Source: an uncultured Rhodospirillales bacterium (GTDB taxonomy: Bacteria; Pseudomonadota; Alphaproteobacteria; Acetobacterales; Acetobacteraceae). From it: 15,416 nt of DNA. Positions 1 through 7,585 of the stretch are shown piece after piece. The position numbers were made by a program, and so were the translations under genes. Each line of letters opens with the position of its first letter. The first letter of the stretch is position 1. A model generated the notes under the pieces. The model saw nothing but the letters and a program-made list of their open reading frames with translations, was not told the origin of the DNA and searched no databases. The stretch is from positions 1-15,416 of the forward strand of contig CAIMVB010000459.1 in the NCBI GenBank assembly GCA_903844785.1, read 5' to 3'.

Positions 1-697
1 CCCCCAACCAGCCAAAAGACAACCGGATATTGCCGTGGGAAAAAGCTTCCACTATGCGCGTCAATAGCAGCAGTAGTGGAAATTGGGCTGGGGTTACGCC
101 GATGATCAGCGCTATGGTGCCGAACCAAAGGGCCGCGATGGCCTCATCTACGATATGATTGCGGTCATCAGTCCAAAAAGTCATTTGACGCTGCGCATGG
201 TGAATGGAGTGTAGTGCCCACCACCAGCCAACACTATGCTGAAGCCTATGGCGCCAATACTCACCAAAATCCAAAATAATGACATAAATGAAAAAGGTAA
301 GAAGTGGCATTTCACGAAGTGCGGGAAAAAAAGTCTCTAGAGTTGGCGAAATGAACCCGGTTTCAGCAAGTAGGCCTTCTAGATGCGTTTGCAGTGCTGC
401 CAGGAAAACAAACGCCAAAAGCGGGAAAATTCCAAGGCGAGCAAGCAAAGTATAAAAAATATCAGTCCTTATGGCGCGCTTATTTGTTACCGGCTCCACG
501 GGACGGATCGCTTCCAAAGGGCGACATATAGCGTAGGTAATAACTATGCCGAAAAGACTAAAAAGCGCAAAATCTACCCATTCAAGCATTTCATCTGCAA
601 TATGCATGCTGTCGGTGGCGTATAGTAATGGCTGCAGGAAAGTTTCGAAAATCCAGCCAGTGATCTGCGTGTGAAAATCTTCTAGTGCTTTCAGCAT
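1..697 (-). CDS. Sterol desaturase / fatty-acid hydroxylase family membrane protein (3' end off window)
   Basis: Reading the minus strand from ATG at 697 gives 232 codons with no stop up to the left edge, so the C-terminus is missing. Hydrophobic segments lie near residues 42-58, 83-102, 132-143 and 190-213. Two histidine clusters typical of the non-haem di-iron fatty-acid hydroxylase superfamily are visible: HRLQH (150-154, after DFGEYWR) and HSIHH (163-167). A DDRNHIVDE stretch (177-185) fits the region after the second box. The final histidine box lies beyond the window. Such proteins are integral membrane oxygenases that hydroxylate or desaturate lipids, sterols or carotenoids; the substrate cannot be told here. 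The start lies 3 bp after the deacetylase stop, with an AAGGA-like ribosome site inside the end of that gene, so the two are probably co-transcribed. The family call is secure, the function is not. Confidence 0.88.
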   Translation of the reverse strand, partial: MLKALEDFHTQITGWIFETFLQPLLYATDSMHIADEMLEWVDFALFSLFGIVITYAICRPLEAIRPVEPVTNKRAIRTDIFYTLLARLGIFPLLAFVFLAALQTHLEGLLAETGFISPTLETFFPALREMPLLTFFIYVIILDFGEYWRHRLQHSVGWWWALHSIHHAQRQMTFWTDDRNHIVDEAIAALWFGTIALIIGVTPAQFPLLLLLTRIVEAFSHGNIRLSFGWLG

Positions 698-700
698 GAT

Positions 701-1468
701 TTAGCGGCGTCCTTCGGGGGGCAGGGGAGCGAAGCAAAAGCCCCGGGATTGCAGTGTTGCCAAAACTTCCTCCAGGACGCCGGCATAAGGTTCCTTGCGA
801 CTACGAACGCCCCAATGCATCACCAGCACTTCTCCATCACGAATGGTCCTGAGTGCCCTGTCGCGTAACGCACTGTTCGGATGCGTTTCGCTATTCAATT
901 CATCTCCAAGGAAGCCATTACGCGTCCAGCCTTGATGGCGTAAACCGCATGCTTCAGCGAGTGCCAAAGAATTAGGGGTGGTGATTCCGCCTGGCGCACG
1001 CCACAGTGGCAAAACATTGGCGTCAGGCGCCATGCGACGGAGCCTTTCTATCGGTGCTGCCAGTTCGCGGCACATGGCTTCTTGGTCAAGCTGTTCTTCA
1101 TGACCGCTTCCACGTGACACATAGCGGACTGTCTTTGCTGTGGGGTCACTTCTAAAATACCAATGCCGATCGGTATGGCTCGCAAAAACATGGCCTTCCG
1201 CAGCACGGGCGCGCCAAAAATCTGCCCAGGCTGGATCAAGGCTTTGGTTGCCGCGATGTGTGGGTTCATTGGCCACGAAAAGGGTCGCCCGAATTCCAAG
1301 CCGCCTTAGGATGTCAGCGATTTTCTCTGCTTCTCGGCCCCATCCTGTATCAATGGTGAGATATAGCGTGCCTGACGGGCAGGGGCGGTTTGATTGAGCA
1401 AGGGCAGTCGCCGCCCACATCAGCGGAATGACCAAGAGGCCGAGGAAAAATTTGTGGAGGGCTCTCAT
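701..1468 (-). CDS. Secreted NodB-type polysaccharide deacetylase with altered motif 1
   Basis: The 255-residue product has a signal peptide (about residues 1-25, ending ATALAQ), so it acts in the periplasm or outside. NodB-fold motifs appear in order: TIDTG (38-42), where the usual form is TFDDG; HTDRH (98-102), the metal-binding HxxxH; RAPGG (157-161); and VMHWG (216-220) near the C-terminus. The family removes N- or O-acetyl groups from polysaccharides such as peptidoglycan, chitooligomers or exopolysaccharide, using one divalent metal held by Asp-His-His. Here the first aspartate (D40, catalytic base) is kept, but the second position, usually the metal-ligand aspartate, is Thr41. It may therefore be a variant or inactive enzyme, as some PF01522 members also deviate here. 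It starts 15 bp after the beta-propeller gene and ends 3 bp before the desaturase-like gene, which implies one transcript. Confidence 0.85.
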   Translation of the reverse strand: MRALHKFFLGLLVIPLMWAATALAQSNRPCPSGTLYLTIDTGWGREAEKIADILRRLGIRATLFVANEPTHRGNQSLDPAWADFWRARAAEGHVFASHTDRHWYFRSDPTAKTVRYVSRGSGHEEQLDQEAMCRELAAPIERLRRMAPDANVLPLWRAPGGITTPNSLALAEACGLRHQGWTRNGFLGDELNSETHPNSALRDRALRTIRDGEVLVMHWGVRSRKEPYAGVLEEVLATLQSRGFCFAPLPPEGRR

Positions 1469-1483
1469 GCTAGGGCAGCGCAG

Positions 1484-2485
1484 CTATTGCGCGGGTCTTG
1501 GTTGCACAAAAATACCATGTGGGCTGCGTCCAACCCGAATGGTGGAAACCTCACCTGATGCCGGGTCAAGCCTCGCTATACGGCCTGCCCAGCGTAGCGT
1601 TGTCCAAACCGCGCCATCTGGCGCGAAGGCGATACAATCCGGGCCACCAGGCACTTCGTGAATGCGGCGTACCTCCAGGCTTTCAGGATCGATCTCTGCA
1701 ATACGGCTTTGCACGCGGCTTGTGGCCCAAAGGGTTTTTCCATCAGGAGCAGGAAAAATGGTATGTGCCCCGCGACCGACACGAATCGTTCGCTCAATTT
1801 CACGGGTGTCTGGATTAAGGACGGCAAAGTAGTCGCGCCCCATGATTCCCACAATCAGCTTATTGCGGTGCCAAATAATCCCAGCCGGCTCAGAGCCAAC
1901 ATTGGCGCGCCAGGCTATCCGCCTTTCCTGAAGATCGATGGCGATAACTGTTCCATCTCCTTGAATCGTCACGAAGGCAAACCGTGAGTCAGGGCTAAAG
2001 GCGATATGGGACGGCTTATTGCCGGCACGCATGCGCTCCAATAGTTTCAGGCCATTAGCGTCATAAATATCAACCTGGCCCCGCCTAAGGCTGGCAATCA
2101 CCAGAAGGCGCCCATCGGGCGAGAAATCCAGATGGTAGGGGTTGGAAATACGCTCACGGCGCAATACCGTGCCGCTGCCTGGTTCGACAAATAGGATCTC
2201 GTTGGCCGCTGAGTCAGCTATCAATAATTCCTTGCCACCGGGTGCAAGAACCAGATGATGCACTTCACGCAGAGAGTCGATACGAATGACCTCTTCGCCT
2301 GTTCTTGGGTCTATTTTGACAATGCTGGGGTCGGTTGAATTAAGGACATAAACGAAGTCAGCGCGCGCGGTGGTAACGAACCCCAGTAGGCATAGGACCA
2401 TAAAAGGAAGTAGGCGGCGTTTATCTGGCATCTGCGTCATTGGCGCAGTACCCACTTCATATCTGCGGATAAGTTTGCTTATCAT
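1484..2485 (-). CDS. Exported YVTN/NHL-like beta-propeller protein
   Basis: The 333-residue product is built of roughly 40-residue repeats of the YVTN beta-propeller type, with recurring FSPDGR/FAPDGA, VYVLN, ID-P-TGE and GR-PHGI elements along its whole length. No catalytic motif is seen. An export signal is visible (charged MPDKRR, then [18 protein letters not shown]), so the propeller sits in the periplasm or on the surface, probably as a binding or scaffold protein. Start choice: ATG at 2485 overlaps the msrB stop as ATGA and is preceded by a GGAAAG-like site, giving a long n-region. ATG at 2440 would give a more standard signal peptide but has a weak ribosome site. A still longer reading from 2530 lies inside msrB and is unlikely. 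Related exported propellers accompany PQQ-dependent dehydrogenases, but none is in view. The partner is unknown. Confidence 0.82.
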   Translation of the reverse strand: MISKLIRRYEVGTAPMTQMPDKRRLLPFMVLCLLGFVTTARADFVYVLNSTDPSIVKIDPRTGEEVIRIDSLREVHHLVLAPGGKELLIADSAANEILFVEPGSGTVLRRERISNPYHLDFSPDGRLLVIASLRRGQVDIYDANGLKLLERMRAGNKPSHIAFSPDSRFAFVTIQGDGTVIAIDLQERRIAWRANVGSEPAGIIWHRNKLIVGIMGRDYFAVLNPDTREIERTIRVGRGAHTIFPAPDGKTLWATSRVQSRIAEIDPESLEVRRIHEVPGGPDCIAFAPDGAVWTTLRWAGRIARLDPASGEVSTIRVGRSPHGIFVQPRPAQ

Positions 2486-2916
2486 GGGCTTTCCGACGCT
2501 TGAAAAGAGAGGGCGGCGCCATTCATGCAATAGCGCAATCCGGTTGGTTCAGGGCCGTCAGGGAAAACATGTCCCAGATGTCCGCCGCAAGACGCGCAGT
2601 GGATTTCGGTCCGCACCATGAAAAATGATTTATCAACTTTGCTGCCGATGGCCCCATCAACGGGTGCAAAAAAAGAAGGCCATCCCGAACCGCTTTCGTA
2701 CTTTGTCGCCGAATCAAAAAGCGCATGACCACAGCCAGCGCAGAGAAAACGCCCAGGTCTTTTTTCATTATTCAATGGCGATGTTCCTGGCCGCTCGGTG
2801 CCGTGTTCGCGTAACACACGAAATGCTTCAGGAGAGAGGGACTGGCGCCATTCAGCTTCAGTTTTCCTGACGGGAAAGCTGTTATCCTGGGGGGCGGCTT
2901 GCTTGAAAAATGACAT
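2482..2916 (-). CDS. msrB: Peptide-methionine (R)-S-oxide reductase MsrB
   Basis: The 144-residue product matches MsrB over its length. It has two zinc-binding CxxC pairs (CAGC at 59-62, CASC at 107-110), the conserved SGSGWPSF block (75-82), [10 protein letters not shown] (112-121) and the catalytic-cysteine motif RYCMNGAAL (Cys130). MsrB reduces the R epimer of methionine sulfoxide in proteins, using thioredoxin. There is no signal peptide, so the enzyme is cytoplasmic, although genes downstream encode exported proteins. It starts 18 bp after msrA with a clear purine-rich ribosome site (AAGGAAG and GGGAAG), and its stop overlaps the next start as ATGA. Together with msrA it covers both sulfoxide epimers. 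Confidence 0.95.
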   Translation of the reverse strand: MSFFKQAAPQDNSFPVRKTEAEWRQSLSPEAFRVLREHGTERPGTSPLNNEKRPGRFLCAGCGHALFDSATKYESGSGWPSFFAPVDGAIGSKVDKSFFMVRTEIHCASCGGHLGHVFPDGPEPTGLRYCMNGAALSFQASESP

Positions 2917-2934
2917 GATGCTTCCCGCCTTCCT

Positions 2935-3471
2935 TCACGCTTTCAGTAAAGAAGAAAAATTCTTCCGAAACTTGGCAAGTTTTGGCGCAACCACGGCCTG
3001 GCAATAGCCAGACCAAGGGTTGCGCGCGAAATAATTTTGATGCTCGGCTTCCGCCAGCCAAAATTTCGTCAATGGGGCGATTTCAGTGACAATGGGGTTC
3101 GACCAAAGCCTAGCCGCAGTGATTTCCGCGATGACTGACTGAGCTTCTGCCCCCTGTTCTGACCCATGCGTCAGGATGATGCTTCTATATTGCGGGCCGA
3201 TATCGGCGCCCTGGCGGTCCTTGGTGGTTGGATCATGGATCGCAAAAAACACCATAAGTATATCGCGGAAGGCGATTTTGGCCGGGTCAAAAGTGATTTG
3301 CACGACCTCGGCATGGCCGGTCTTTTTGCCACAGACTTCTTCATAGCTCGGGTTCGCCAGATGGCCACCGGCATAGCCGGATTGCACCTTGGTAACCCCA
3401 ATCATGTCCAGAAAGACTGCTTCCAGACACCAAAAGCAACCACCGCCTAGAGTCGCCTGCTCCATAGTCAC
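2935..3471 (-). CDS. msrA: Peptide-methionine (S)-S-oxide reductase MsrA
   Basis: The 178-residue product is a typical MsrA. It carries GGGCFWC near the N-terminus with the catalytic cysteine, followed by YAGG, TGHAEVVQITFDP, FFAIHDPTT and DIGPQYRS, then EHQNYFARNP and a GYCQ cysteine near the C-terminus that could resolve the disulfide. The enzyme reduces the S epimer of methionine sulfoxide with thioredoxin and is cytoplasmic (no signal peptide). Two starts are possible: GTG at 3471 or ATG at 3465, two codons later; an AGGG ribosome site upstream fits both, and ATG is the commoner choice. It is the first gene of the msrA-msrB-propeller-deacetylase-desaturase run and begins only 37 bp after the RTX gene. 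No terminator hairpin is visible between them, so read-through is possible. Confidence 0.95.
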   Translation of the reverse strand: MTMEQATLGGGCFWCLEAVFLDMIGVTKVQSGYAGGHLANPSYEEVCGKKTGHAEVVQITFDPAKIAFRDILMVFFAIHDPTTKDRQGADIGPQYRSIILTHGSEQGAEAQSVIAEITAARLWSNPIVTEIAPLTKFWLAEAEHQNYFARNPWSGYCQAVVAPKLAKFRKNFSSLLKA

Positions 3472-3508
3472 TCAGCCCTCATTTGATATGGTCGCGCTTG
3501 GGCTCAGA

Positions 3509-6010
3509 TTACGTCCAGGCCCACCCCGCGAATAGGCTCATTATATCGGTAAGGCCTGCCCCGCCAGCAAGGATGATGTCATCGCCGCCGCCCCCTTCGA
3601 AATGGTGGCCTAGCCCGTTGCCGATCATGATCTCGGCCGCCTGACCGCCAACCAGCGTCAGGCCACTAATGCCCTCCTGCACCAGGAAGGTTTCAATATT
3701 AGCCGGTAAAATCAGATCTGTAGCAGCAATCAGGGTGTCCTGGCCTGCGTTGGGCATTTCTATAACCAGATCATCGGCTTCATATAGGAAATAGAGATCA
3801 TTCCCAGCGCCACCAGCCATTGTATCACGGCCAGAGCCGCCAAAAAGCGTATCATTGCCCGAATCCCCAGCCAGCGAGTCTTGTCCTTCCCCGCCCACAA
3901 GCAGGTCTGCCTTGGCCCCGCCAATGATGAGGTCATTCTGATCGCCCCCATCAAGCGTATTTGCGCCATCACCCCCATAAAGCGAATCGCGCCCTTCACC
4001 GCCAAAAAGCTCATTGGGAAGGCTATTGCCCATGATGCGATCATTGCCTGTTCCCCCGGTTCCCCTGATCGCATTGCTTGAGGGGGCAAGGATCAAAACT
4101 TCCACCTCTGCCGGTAGGTAGAAATCTATCACGGCAAGGACCGTGTCAGCACCTGCGCCTTGGTTTTCGAGTATCAGATCATCTATGCTTTCTGAGATAT
4201 AGAAATCATTGCCCGCGCCGCCCTCCAGAATATTCATGCCTGGGCCGCCGACCAGGGTGTCATTGCCTCCATTGCCTTGCAGGATGTCGTCGCCATCTTG
4301 TCCCAAGACGCTGTCGCGACCGGATCCACCGATCAGGTGGTTTTCTGTTGGTCCGCCGAGAAGGGTCGTGCCCGCTGTGGCTGCGCGCGCATCTATCGCT
4401 TCAAATCCGGCTAGCCAGGCTCCATTGGCCGCCTGACCTTCCGGGACGTTCAGATTAATCGAAAGGCCTTGGGTTAAATTCAACCAGTCAAAGCCATCGC
4501 CGGCGTCCAAGTAATCCGTTACCTCACCGTAAAAAAGCCGGTCATCGCCACCACCGCCAAGCAGGCTGTCAGTTCCGCTTCCCCCTATAAGCGTGTCGGC
4601 ATCCTCACCACCAAGCAGCGTATCATTGCCCGTTCCACCATCCAGGCAATCTGCCCCGTCGCCGCCATAGAGAAAATCGGCGCCAGTCGCACCCTGCAAA
4701 TGGTCACGTCCGCCAGCGCCGAATAAAGAATCCTCACCAGCATCGCCGAATAGAAAATTGCTGGCATCGATCAGATCGATTTCCCCTGCGCTAGGGCCTT
4801 CAGCGTAAAGCGCGTCATTGCCGTCTCCCCCGAAAAGCCGGTCATCGCCGCTGCCCCCCCAAAGTTGATCAGAACCTGCGCCCCCCGAAAGAGTGTCGGC
4901 TGCATCGCCGCCGGAAAGCCAATCAGCCCCCTCCGCCCCCAAAAAGACATCAGTGCCGCCCAGGCCAAAAAGTCGTGAGCCCGAAGCCCTCGCTGTCAAA
5001 AGATCCGCTGTATGGCCACCCGCCCAGCCGCTGAAGCTACCCGTAGCGGCGTTCAGATAAACCAGGTTCAAATCCTGGATGGTTGCATCTATCCGCAACA
5101 AAAAATCAGCTGTGCCTAGTACGCCGTCCTGATCCAAATCTATCGCGATCCAGCCCCCAGGCGCTGAAGCGGCTTGCAGAAACCACGCTTGAAAATAGAA
5201 TTGACCAAGATCATCGCCAGGGAGAGCCATTCCCATTTCTGGGGCAAGTTCTGAGGCAAGACGGCCGCGCCAGATGAGCGGCGCTGGACCGTAAGCGCCG
5301 TTTAAAACACCGTCGATGAGCGCGAAAGATAGGCTATCACCTTCAGTAACCGAAAAGTCACTAATGGTATCTGTTGCAAGAAAGCCGCTTGGCATATCCG
5401 CTATGGCGGAAAGATCAACAAGAAAAAGATCCGCTCCGGCGCCGCCAGTCATATAATCGGCGCCAATGCCTCCTGAAAGCACATCATCTCCAGCGCCGCC
5501 CAGCAAGCTATCTTGTCCCAAGGACCCAAAGAGCGAATCATTGCCTTCGCCCCCCATCAATAAGTTGGTCGAATTTTCTTCGGCGCCAGCCACGCTGCTT
5601 TCATTAAAGGCGAATAGGATATCAAAGCCGTTACCGCCATGCAGCGTATCATTGCCCGCATCGCCATAGAGCCAATCGGCAAAATCGCCGGCGTCCAGCA
5701 AATCATCGCCAGCACTACCAAAAAGGAAATCAACTCCCCCTAGGGAACGCAGGGTATCGTGCCCATCGAGGCCAATTAAACTATCGTCAGCAGAACCTTC
5801 ACTTGTCAGAATGTCATCTAGCGCAGTGCCAATGATGGGTACGGAGGACATTGAGGCAGCAGAATACGTCGCGCCCAATGGCGCGTCCCCAAGCGTAAGC
5901 AGATAAGAAGATCCCCCCAAGGATGTTGTTGGGGATGTTAAATATTCATTAGTCAGGTTTAATTTTGTGCTGATATCAGCGGCATTGTTTATTCTGTCTG
6001 GTGAGAACAT
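3509..6010 (-). CDS. Large RTX (hemolysin-type calcium-binding repeat) protein
   Basis: The 833-residue, acidic, Gly/Asp-rich product has one cysteine and no N-terminal signal peptide, as expected of type I secretion substrates. GGxGxDxLx nonapeptides fill residues 60-195, 346-509, 553-600 and 663-738; these fold into Ca2+-binding beta-rolls outside the cell. Between the first two blocks (196-345) is a non-repeat domain with ISDFSVTEGDSLSF and an EF-hand/dockerin-like loop (291-302, DxDxDGxLxxxD), a module often found near the C-terminus of such proteins. Two copies of an about 65-residue GxGNDxY...DTL...LPA-E module occur at 598-662 and 735-798. No protease, lipase or other enzyme domain is seen, so adhesin, surface-layer or matrix roles are the best guesses. 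The C-terminus (SLFAGWAWT) is short for a type I signal, and no exporter genes are in the window. Start: ATG 6010 with a strong GAGGAG site. It is divergent from modA. Confidence 0.9.
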   Translation of the reverse strand: MFSPDRINNAADISTKLNLTNEYLTSPTTSLGGSSYLLTLGDAPLGATYSAASMSSVPIIGTALDDILTSEGSADDSLIGLDGHDTLRSLGGVDFLFGSAGDDLLDAGDFADWLYGDAGNDTLHGGNGFDILFAFNESSVAGAEENSTNLLMGGEGNDSLFGSLGQDSLLGGAGDDVLSGGIGADYMTGGAGADLFLVDLSAIADMPSGFLATDTISDFSVTEGDSLSFALIDGVLNGAYGPAPLIWRGRLASELAPEMGMALPGDDLGQFYFQAWFLQAASAPGGWIAIDLDQDGVLGTADFLLRIDATIQDLNLVYLNAATGSFSGWAGGHTADLLTARASGSRLFGLGGTDVFLGAEGADWLSGGDAADTLSGGAGSDQLWGGSGDDRLFGGDGNDALYAEGPSAGEIDLIDASNFLFGDAGEDSLFGAGGRDHLQGATGADFLYGGDGADCLDGGTGNDTLLGGEDADTLIGGSGTDSLLGGGGDDRLFYGEVTDYLDAGDGFDWLNLTQGLSINLNVPEGQAANGAWLAGFEAIDARAATAGTTLLGGPTENHLIGGSGRDSVLGQDGDDILQGNGGNDTLVGGPGMNILEGGAGNDFYISESIDDLILENQGAGADTVLAVIDFYLPAEVEVLILAPSSNAIRGTGGTGNDRIMGNSLPNELFGGEGRDSLYGGDGANTLDGGDQNDLIIGGAKADLLVGGEGQDSLAGDSGNDTLFGGSGRDTMAGGAGNDLYFLYEADDLVIEMPNAGQDTLIAATDLILPANIETFLVQEGISGLTLVGGQAAEIMIGNGLGHHFEGGGGDDIILAGGAGLTDIMSLFAGWAWT
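3797..5833 (-). repeat. RTX nonapeptide coding repeats (four blocks)
   Basis: Degenerate 27-bp coding repeats (GGxGxDxLx) occur in four blocks at about 5426-5833, 4484-4975, 4211-4354 and 3797-4024, separated by non-repeat modules. On the plus strand they show as recurring ATCATTGCC, CCGCCA and AAGCG strings. They have diverged at DNA level, which suggests an old expansion rather than a recent one. Confidence 0.85.
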
Positions 6011-6145
6011 TTTTTGCTCCTCACCTCAGTAATCTCATAAGATAGTTTAAACTTTGAAAATGCAGATAGTTTCGGATTTATTTAGTCACCCTTGAAAACC
6101 TTCGCCGGAAAGGGATATGTTTATGTGGGAATAACGGAGCGAGAT
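6011..6145. promoter_or_regulatory. Divergent control region between the RTX gene and modA
   Basis: This 135-bp, AT-rich spacer separates two divergent starts and must hold the promoters of both. Visible elements are a perfect 10-bp palindrome AGTTTAAACT (6044-6053) and an exact 9-bp direct repeat AGATAGTTT (6040-6048 and 6064-6072, 24 bp apart) overlapping it. No convincing sigma-70 -35/-10 pair was found for either direction. A possible imperfect Mo-box (GGATAT at 6113-6118, ATAACG at 6131-6136) lies just upstream of modA but is too weak to call. Confidence 0.5.
6136..6139 (+). promoter_or_regulatory. Ribosome binding site that sets the modA start
   Basis: GGAG lies 6 bases upstream of GTG 6146. 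This supports that GTG over the TTG at 6092 or the GTG at 6125 in the same frame, and it places a proper signal peptide at the N-terminus. Confidence 0.65.
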
Positions 6146-6910
6146 GTGCATCGTCGGTATTTGGTGACCACGAGTATTTTGGCGCTGATGCACACTCCCT
6201 CTCGTGCAACCGAAAGGCCGTTGATCGCTGCCGCCACCAGCTTGCAGCCGGCCTTGGAAGAAGCGGGGCCCTTGATTGCCACGCAAACCGGAATCATGCC
6301 ACGCTTCGCTTATGGCGCCAGCGGAAATCTGACGCGGCAGATCGCGCAAGGGGCGCCGTTTGAACTGCTGCTGGCCGCAGATGAGGCTAGCATCCTCACC
6401 CTCGCCAAAGCCGGTCATTTGCGTGATGAAGGCCATGTCTATGCGCGTGGGCGCTTGGCGCTTTTTGCCCGGCATGGCGCGCCCTTTGATCCTGCGGCGG
6501 GGCTTGAAGCTTTGCGGCCCTTGCTGGCGGCGGGGCGCATTGCGCGTTTTGCCATCGCCAATCCGGAAACCGCGCCTTATGGCCGCGCCGCCGAGGAAGC
6601 CCTCCGTCGCCTTGGCCTATGGGATGCCATCCGCCCGCGCCTGGTCTTCGGCGAAAACATCGCGCAGGCAGCGCAATTTGCCATGACGGAAGGTGCTGCC
6701 GGCGGGCTGATAGCGCTCTCGCTGGCTGATACGCCGCCACTCAGGGCGCGTGGGCGTTTCGCCCTGGTGCCAGAAGCCTTGCATGAACTGCTGCGCCATC
6801 GCCTGGCCCTAACCAGGCGCGCCAGTGAAGCGGCGCTCCGCTTGCAGGCGTGGTTCCTGTCGCCAATCGCCGCGCAGGTTTTTGCCCGTCATGGGCTGGA
6901 GGCGCCCTGA
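6146..6910 (+). CDS. modA: Molybdate ABC transporter periplasmic binding protein ModA
   Basis: The 254-residue product (from GTG 6146) starts with a signal peptide, MHRRYLVTTSILAL then TPSRA. The mature part reads as ModA: AAATSLQPALEE, YGASGNLTRQIAQGAPFELLLAADE (given here in parts: YGASGNL, QIAQGAP, LLLAADE), ANPETAPYGRAAEEAL and GENIAQAAQFAMTEGAAGG. It binds molybdate (and usually tungstate) in the periplasm and hands it to ModBC. The frame stays open upstream to TTG 6092, but those codons look non-coding and would bury the signal peptide, so GTG with its GGAG site is preferred. The modB start follows 3 bp after the stop. It is first gene of the plus-strand operon and divergent from the RTX gene. 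Confidence 0.92.
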   Translation: MHRRYLVTTSILALMHTPSRATERPLIAAATSLQPALEEAGPLIATQTGIMPRFAYGASGNLTRQIAQGAPFELLLAADEASILTLAKAGHLRDEGHVYARGRLALFARHGAPFDPAAGLEALRPLLAAGRIARFAIANPETAPYGRAAEEALRRLGLWDAIRPRLVFGENIAQAAQFAMTEGAAGGLIALSLADTPPLRARGRFALVPEALHELLRHRLALTRRASEAALRLQAWFLSPIAAQVFARHGLEAP

Positions 6911-6913
6911 GAC

Positions 6914-7585
6914 ATGGATTGGCCCGCTTTTCGTCTTTCGCTCTGGCTTGGCCTCGGCACTGTGGCGATCCTGCTGCCCTTGGCACTTTGGCTTGGGCGG
7001 CATTTGGCGCTGCGGCGCTTTGTGGGGCGTGGCGTGCTGGAAGCAGCGGTGGCGTTGCCTTTGGTGCTGCCGCCGACTGTGCTGGGCTTTTACTTACTCA
7101 GCGCCTTTGGCGCGGGCACCTGGTTGGGTGGCGCCTTCCAGGCGGTATTCGGCAAAAGCCTCGCCTTTTCATTTGAAGGGCTGCTGCTGGCGAGTGCGAT
7201 TGCCAATATCCCCTTCGCCGTGCAGCCCATCCATAATGCCTTCGCCGCCATCCCGCCCAATCTGCGCGAAGCGGGGGCGACTTCCGGCATGACGCCTTGG
7301 ACAGTGTTCCGGCGGATTGAATTGCCTTTGGCGTGGCCCGGCATTGCCACCGCCATTGTGCTTACTTTCGCCCATACGCTTGGCGAATTTGGTGTGGTGC
7401 TGATGGTGGGCGGCGCCATCCCGGGCGAGACCCGCACCGCCGCCATTGCCATTTATGATCGTGTGCAGGCGTTTGATGATGTTGCTGCCGCCAGCATGTC
7501 CGCGCTGCTGCTGGCGATCTGCCTTGTCGCGCTGTTGCTGGTGCAGCGCCTAACGCGTGGTATTGGGCGGCGGCGCCATGGCTGA
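6914..7585 (+). CDS. modB: Molybdate ABC transporter permease ModB
   Basis: The 223-residue inner-membrane protein has about five hydrophobic spans. The EAA loop that docks on the ATPase is visible as REAGATSGMTPW (about residues 118-129), followed by RRIELPLAWPGI. PLVLPPTVLGFYLL and THTLGEFGVVLMVGG-like stretches (here FAHTLGEFGVVLMVGG) are characteristic of ModB/CysT-type permeases. It forms the membrane channel of the ModABC importer. ATG 6914 follows modA by 3 bp, and the end overlaps the modC start by 8 bp, so the genes are translationally coupled. Confidence 0.95.
   Translation: MDWPAFRLSLWLGLGTVAILLPLALWLGRHLALRRFVGRGVLEAAVALPLVLPPTVLGFYLLSAFGAGTWLGGAFQAVFGKSLAFSFEGLLLASAIANIPFAVQPIHNAFAAIPPNLREAGATSGMTPWTVFRRIELPLAWPGIATAIVLTFAHTLGEFGVVLMVGGAIPGETRTAAIAIYDRVQAFDDVAAASMSALLLAICLVALLLVQRLTRGIGRRRHG

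Noticed and set aside
383..625. Plus-strand 80-codon frame
   Set aside because: It is antisense to the desaturase/hydroxylase-family gene, whose histidine boxes make the minus strand the coding one.
2486..2530. Longer start for the beta-propeller protein
   Set aside because: It lies inside msrB, and ATG 2485 forms an ATGA overlap with a better ribosome site.
3472..3508. Terminator between the RTX gene and msrA
   Set aside because: The 37-bp gap shows no stable hairpin followed by a T run.
4078..4458. Plus-strand frames within the RTX gene
   Set aside because: They mirror the repetitive RTX coding sequence on the other strand and carry no independent coding signal.
6113..6136. Possible Mo-box (ModE site) before modA
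   Set aside because: GGATAT and ATAACG match an inverted repeat at only four of six positions with a 12-bp spacer; too weak to call.
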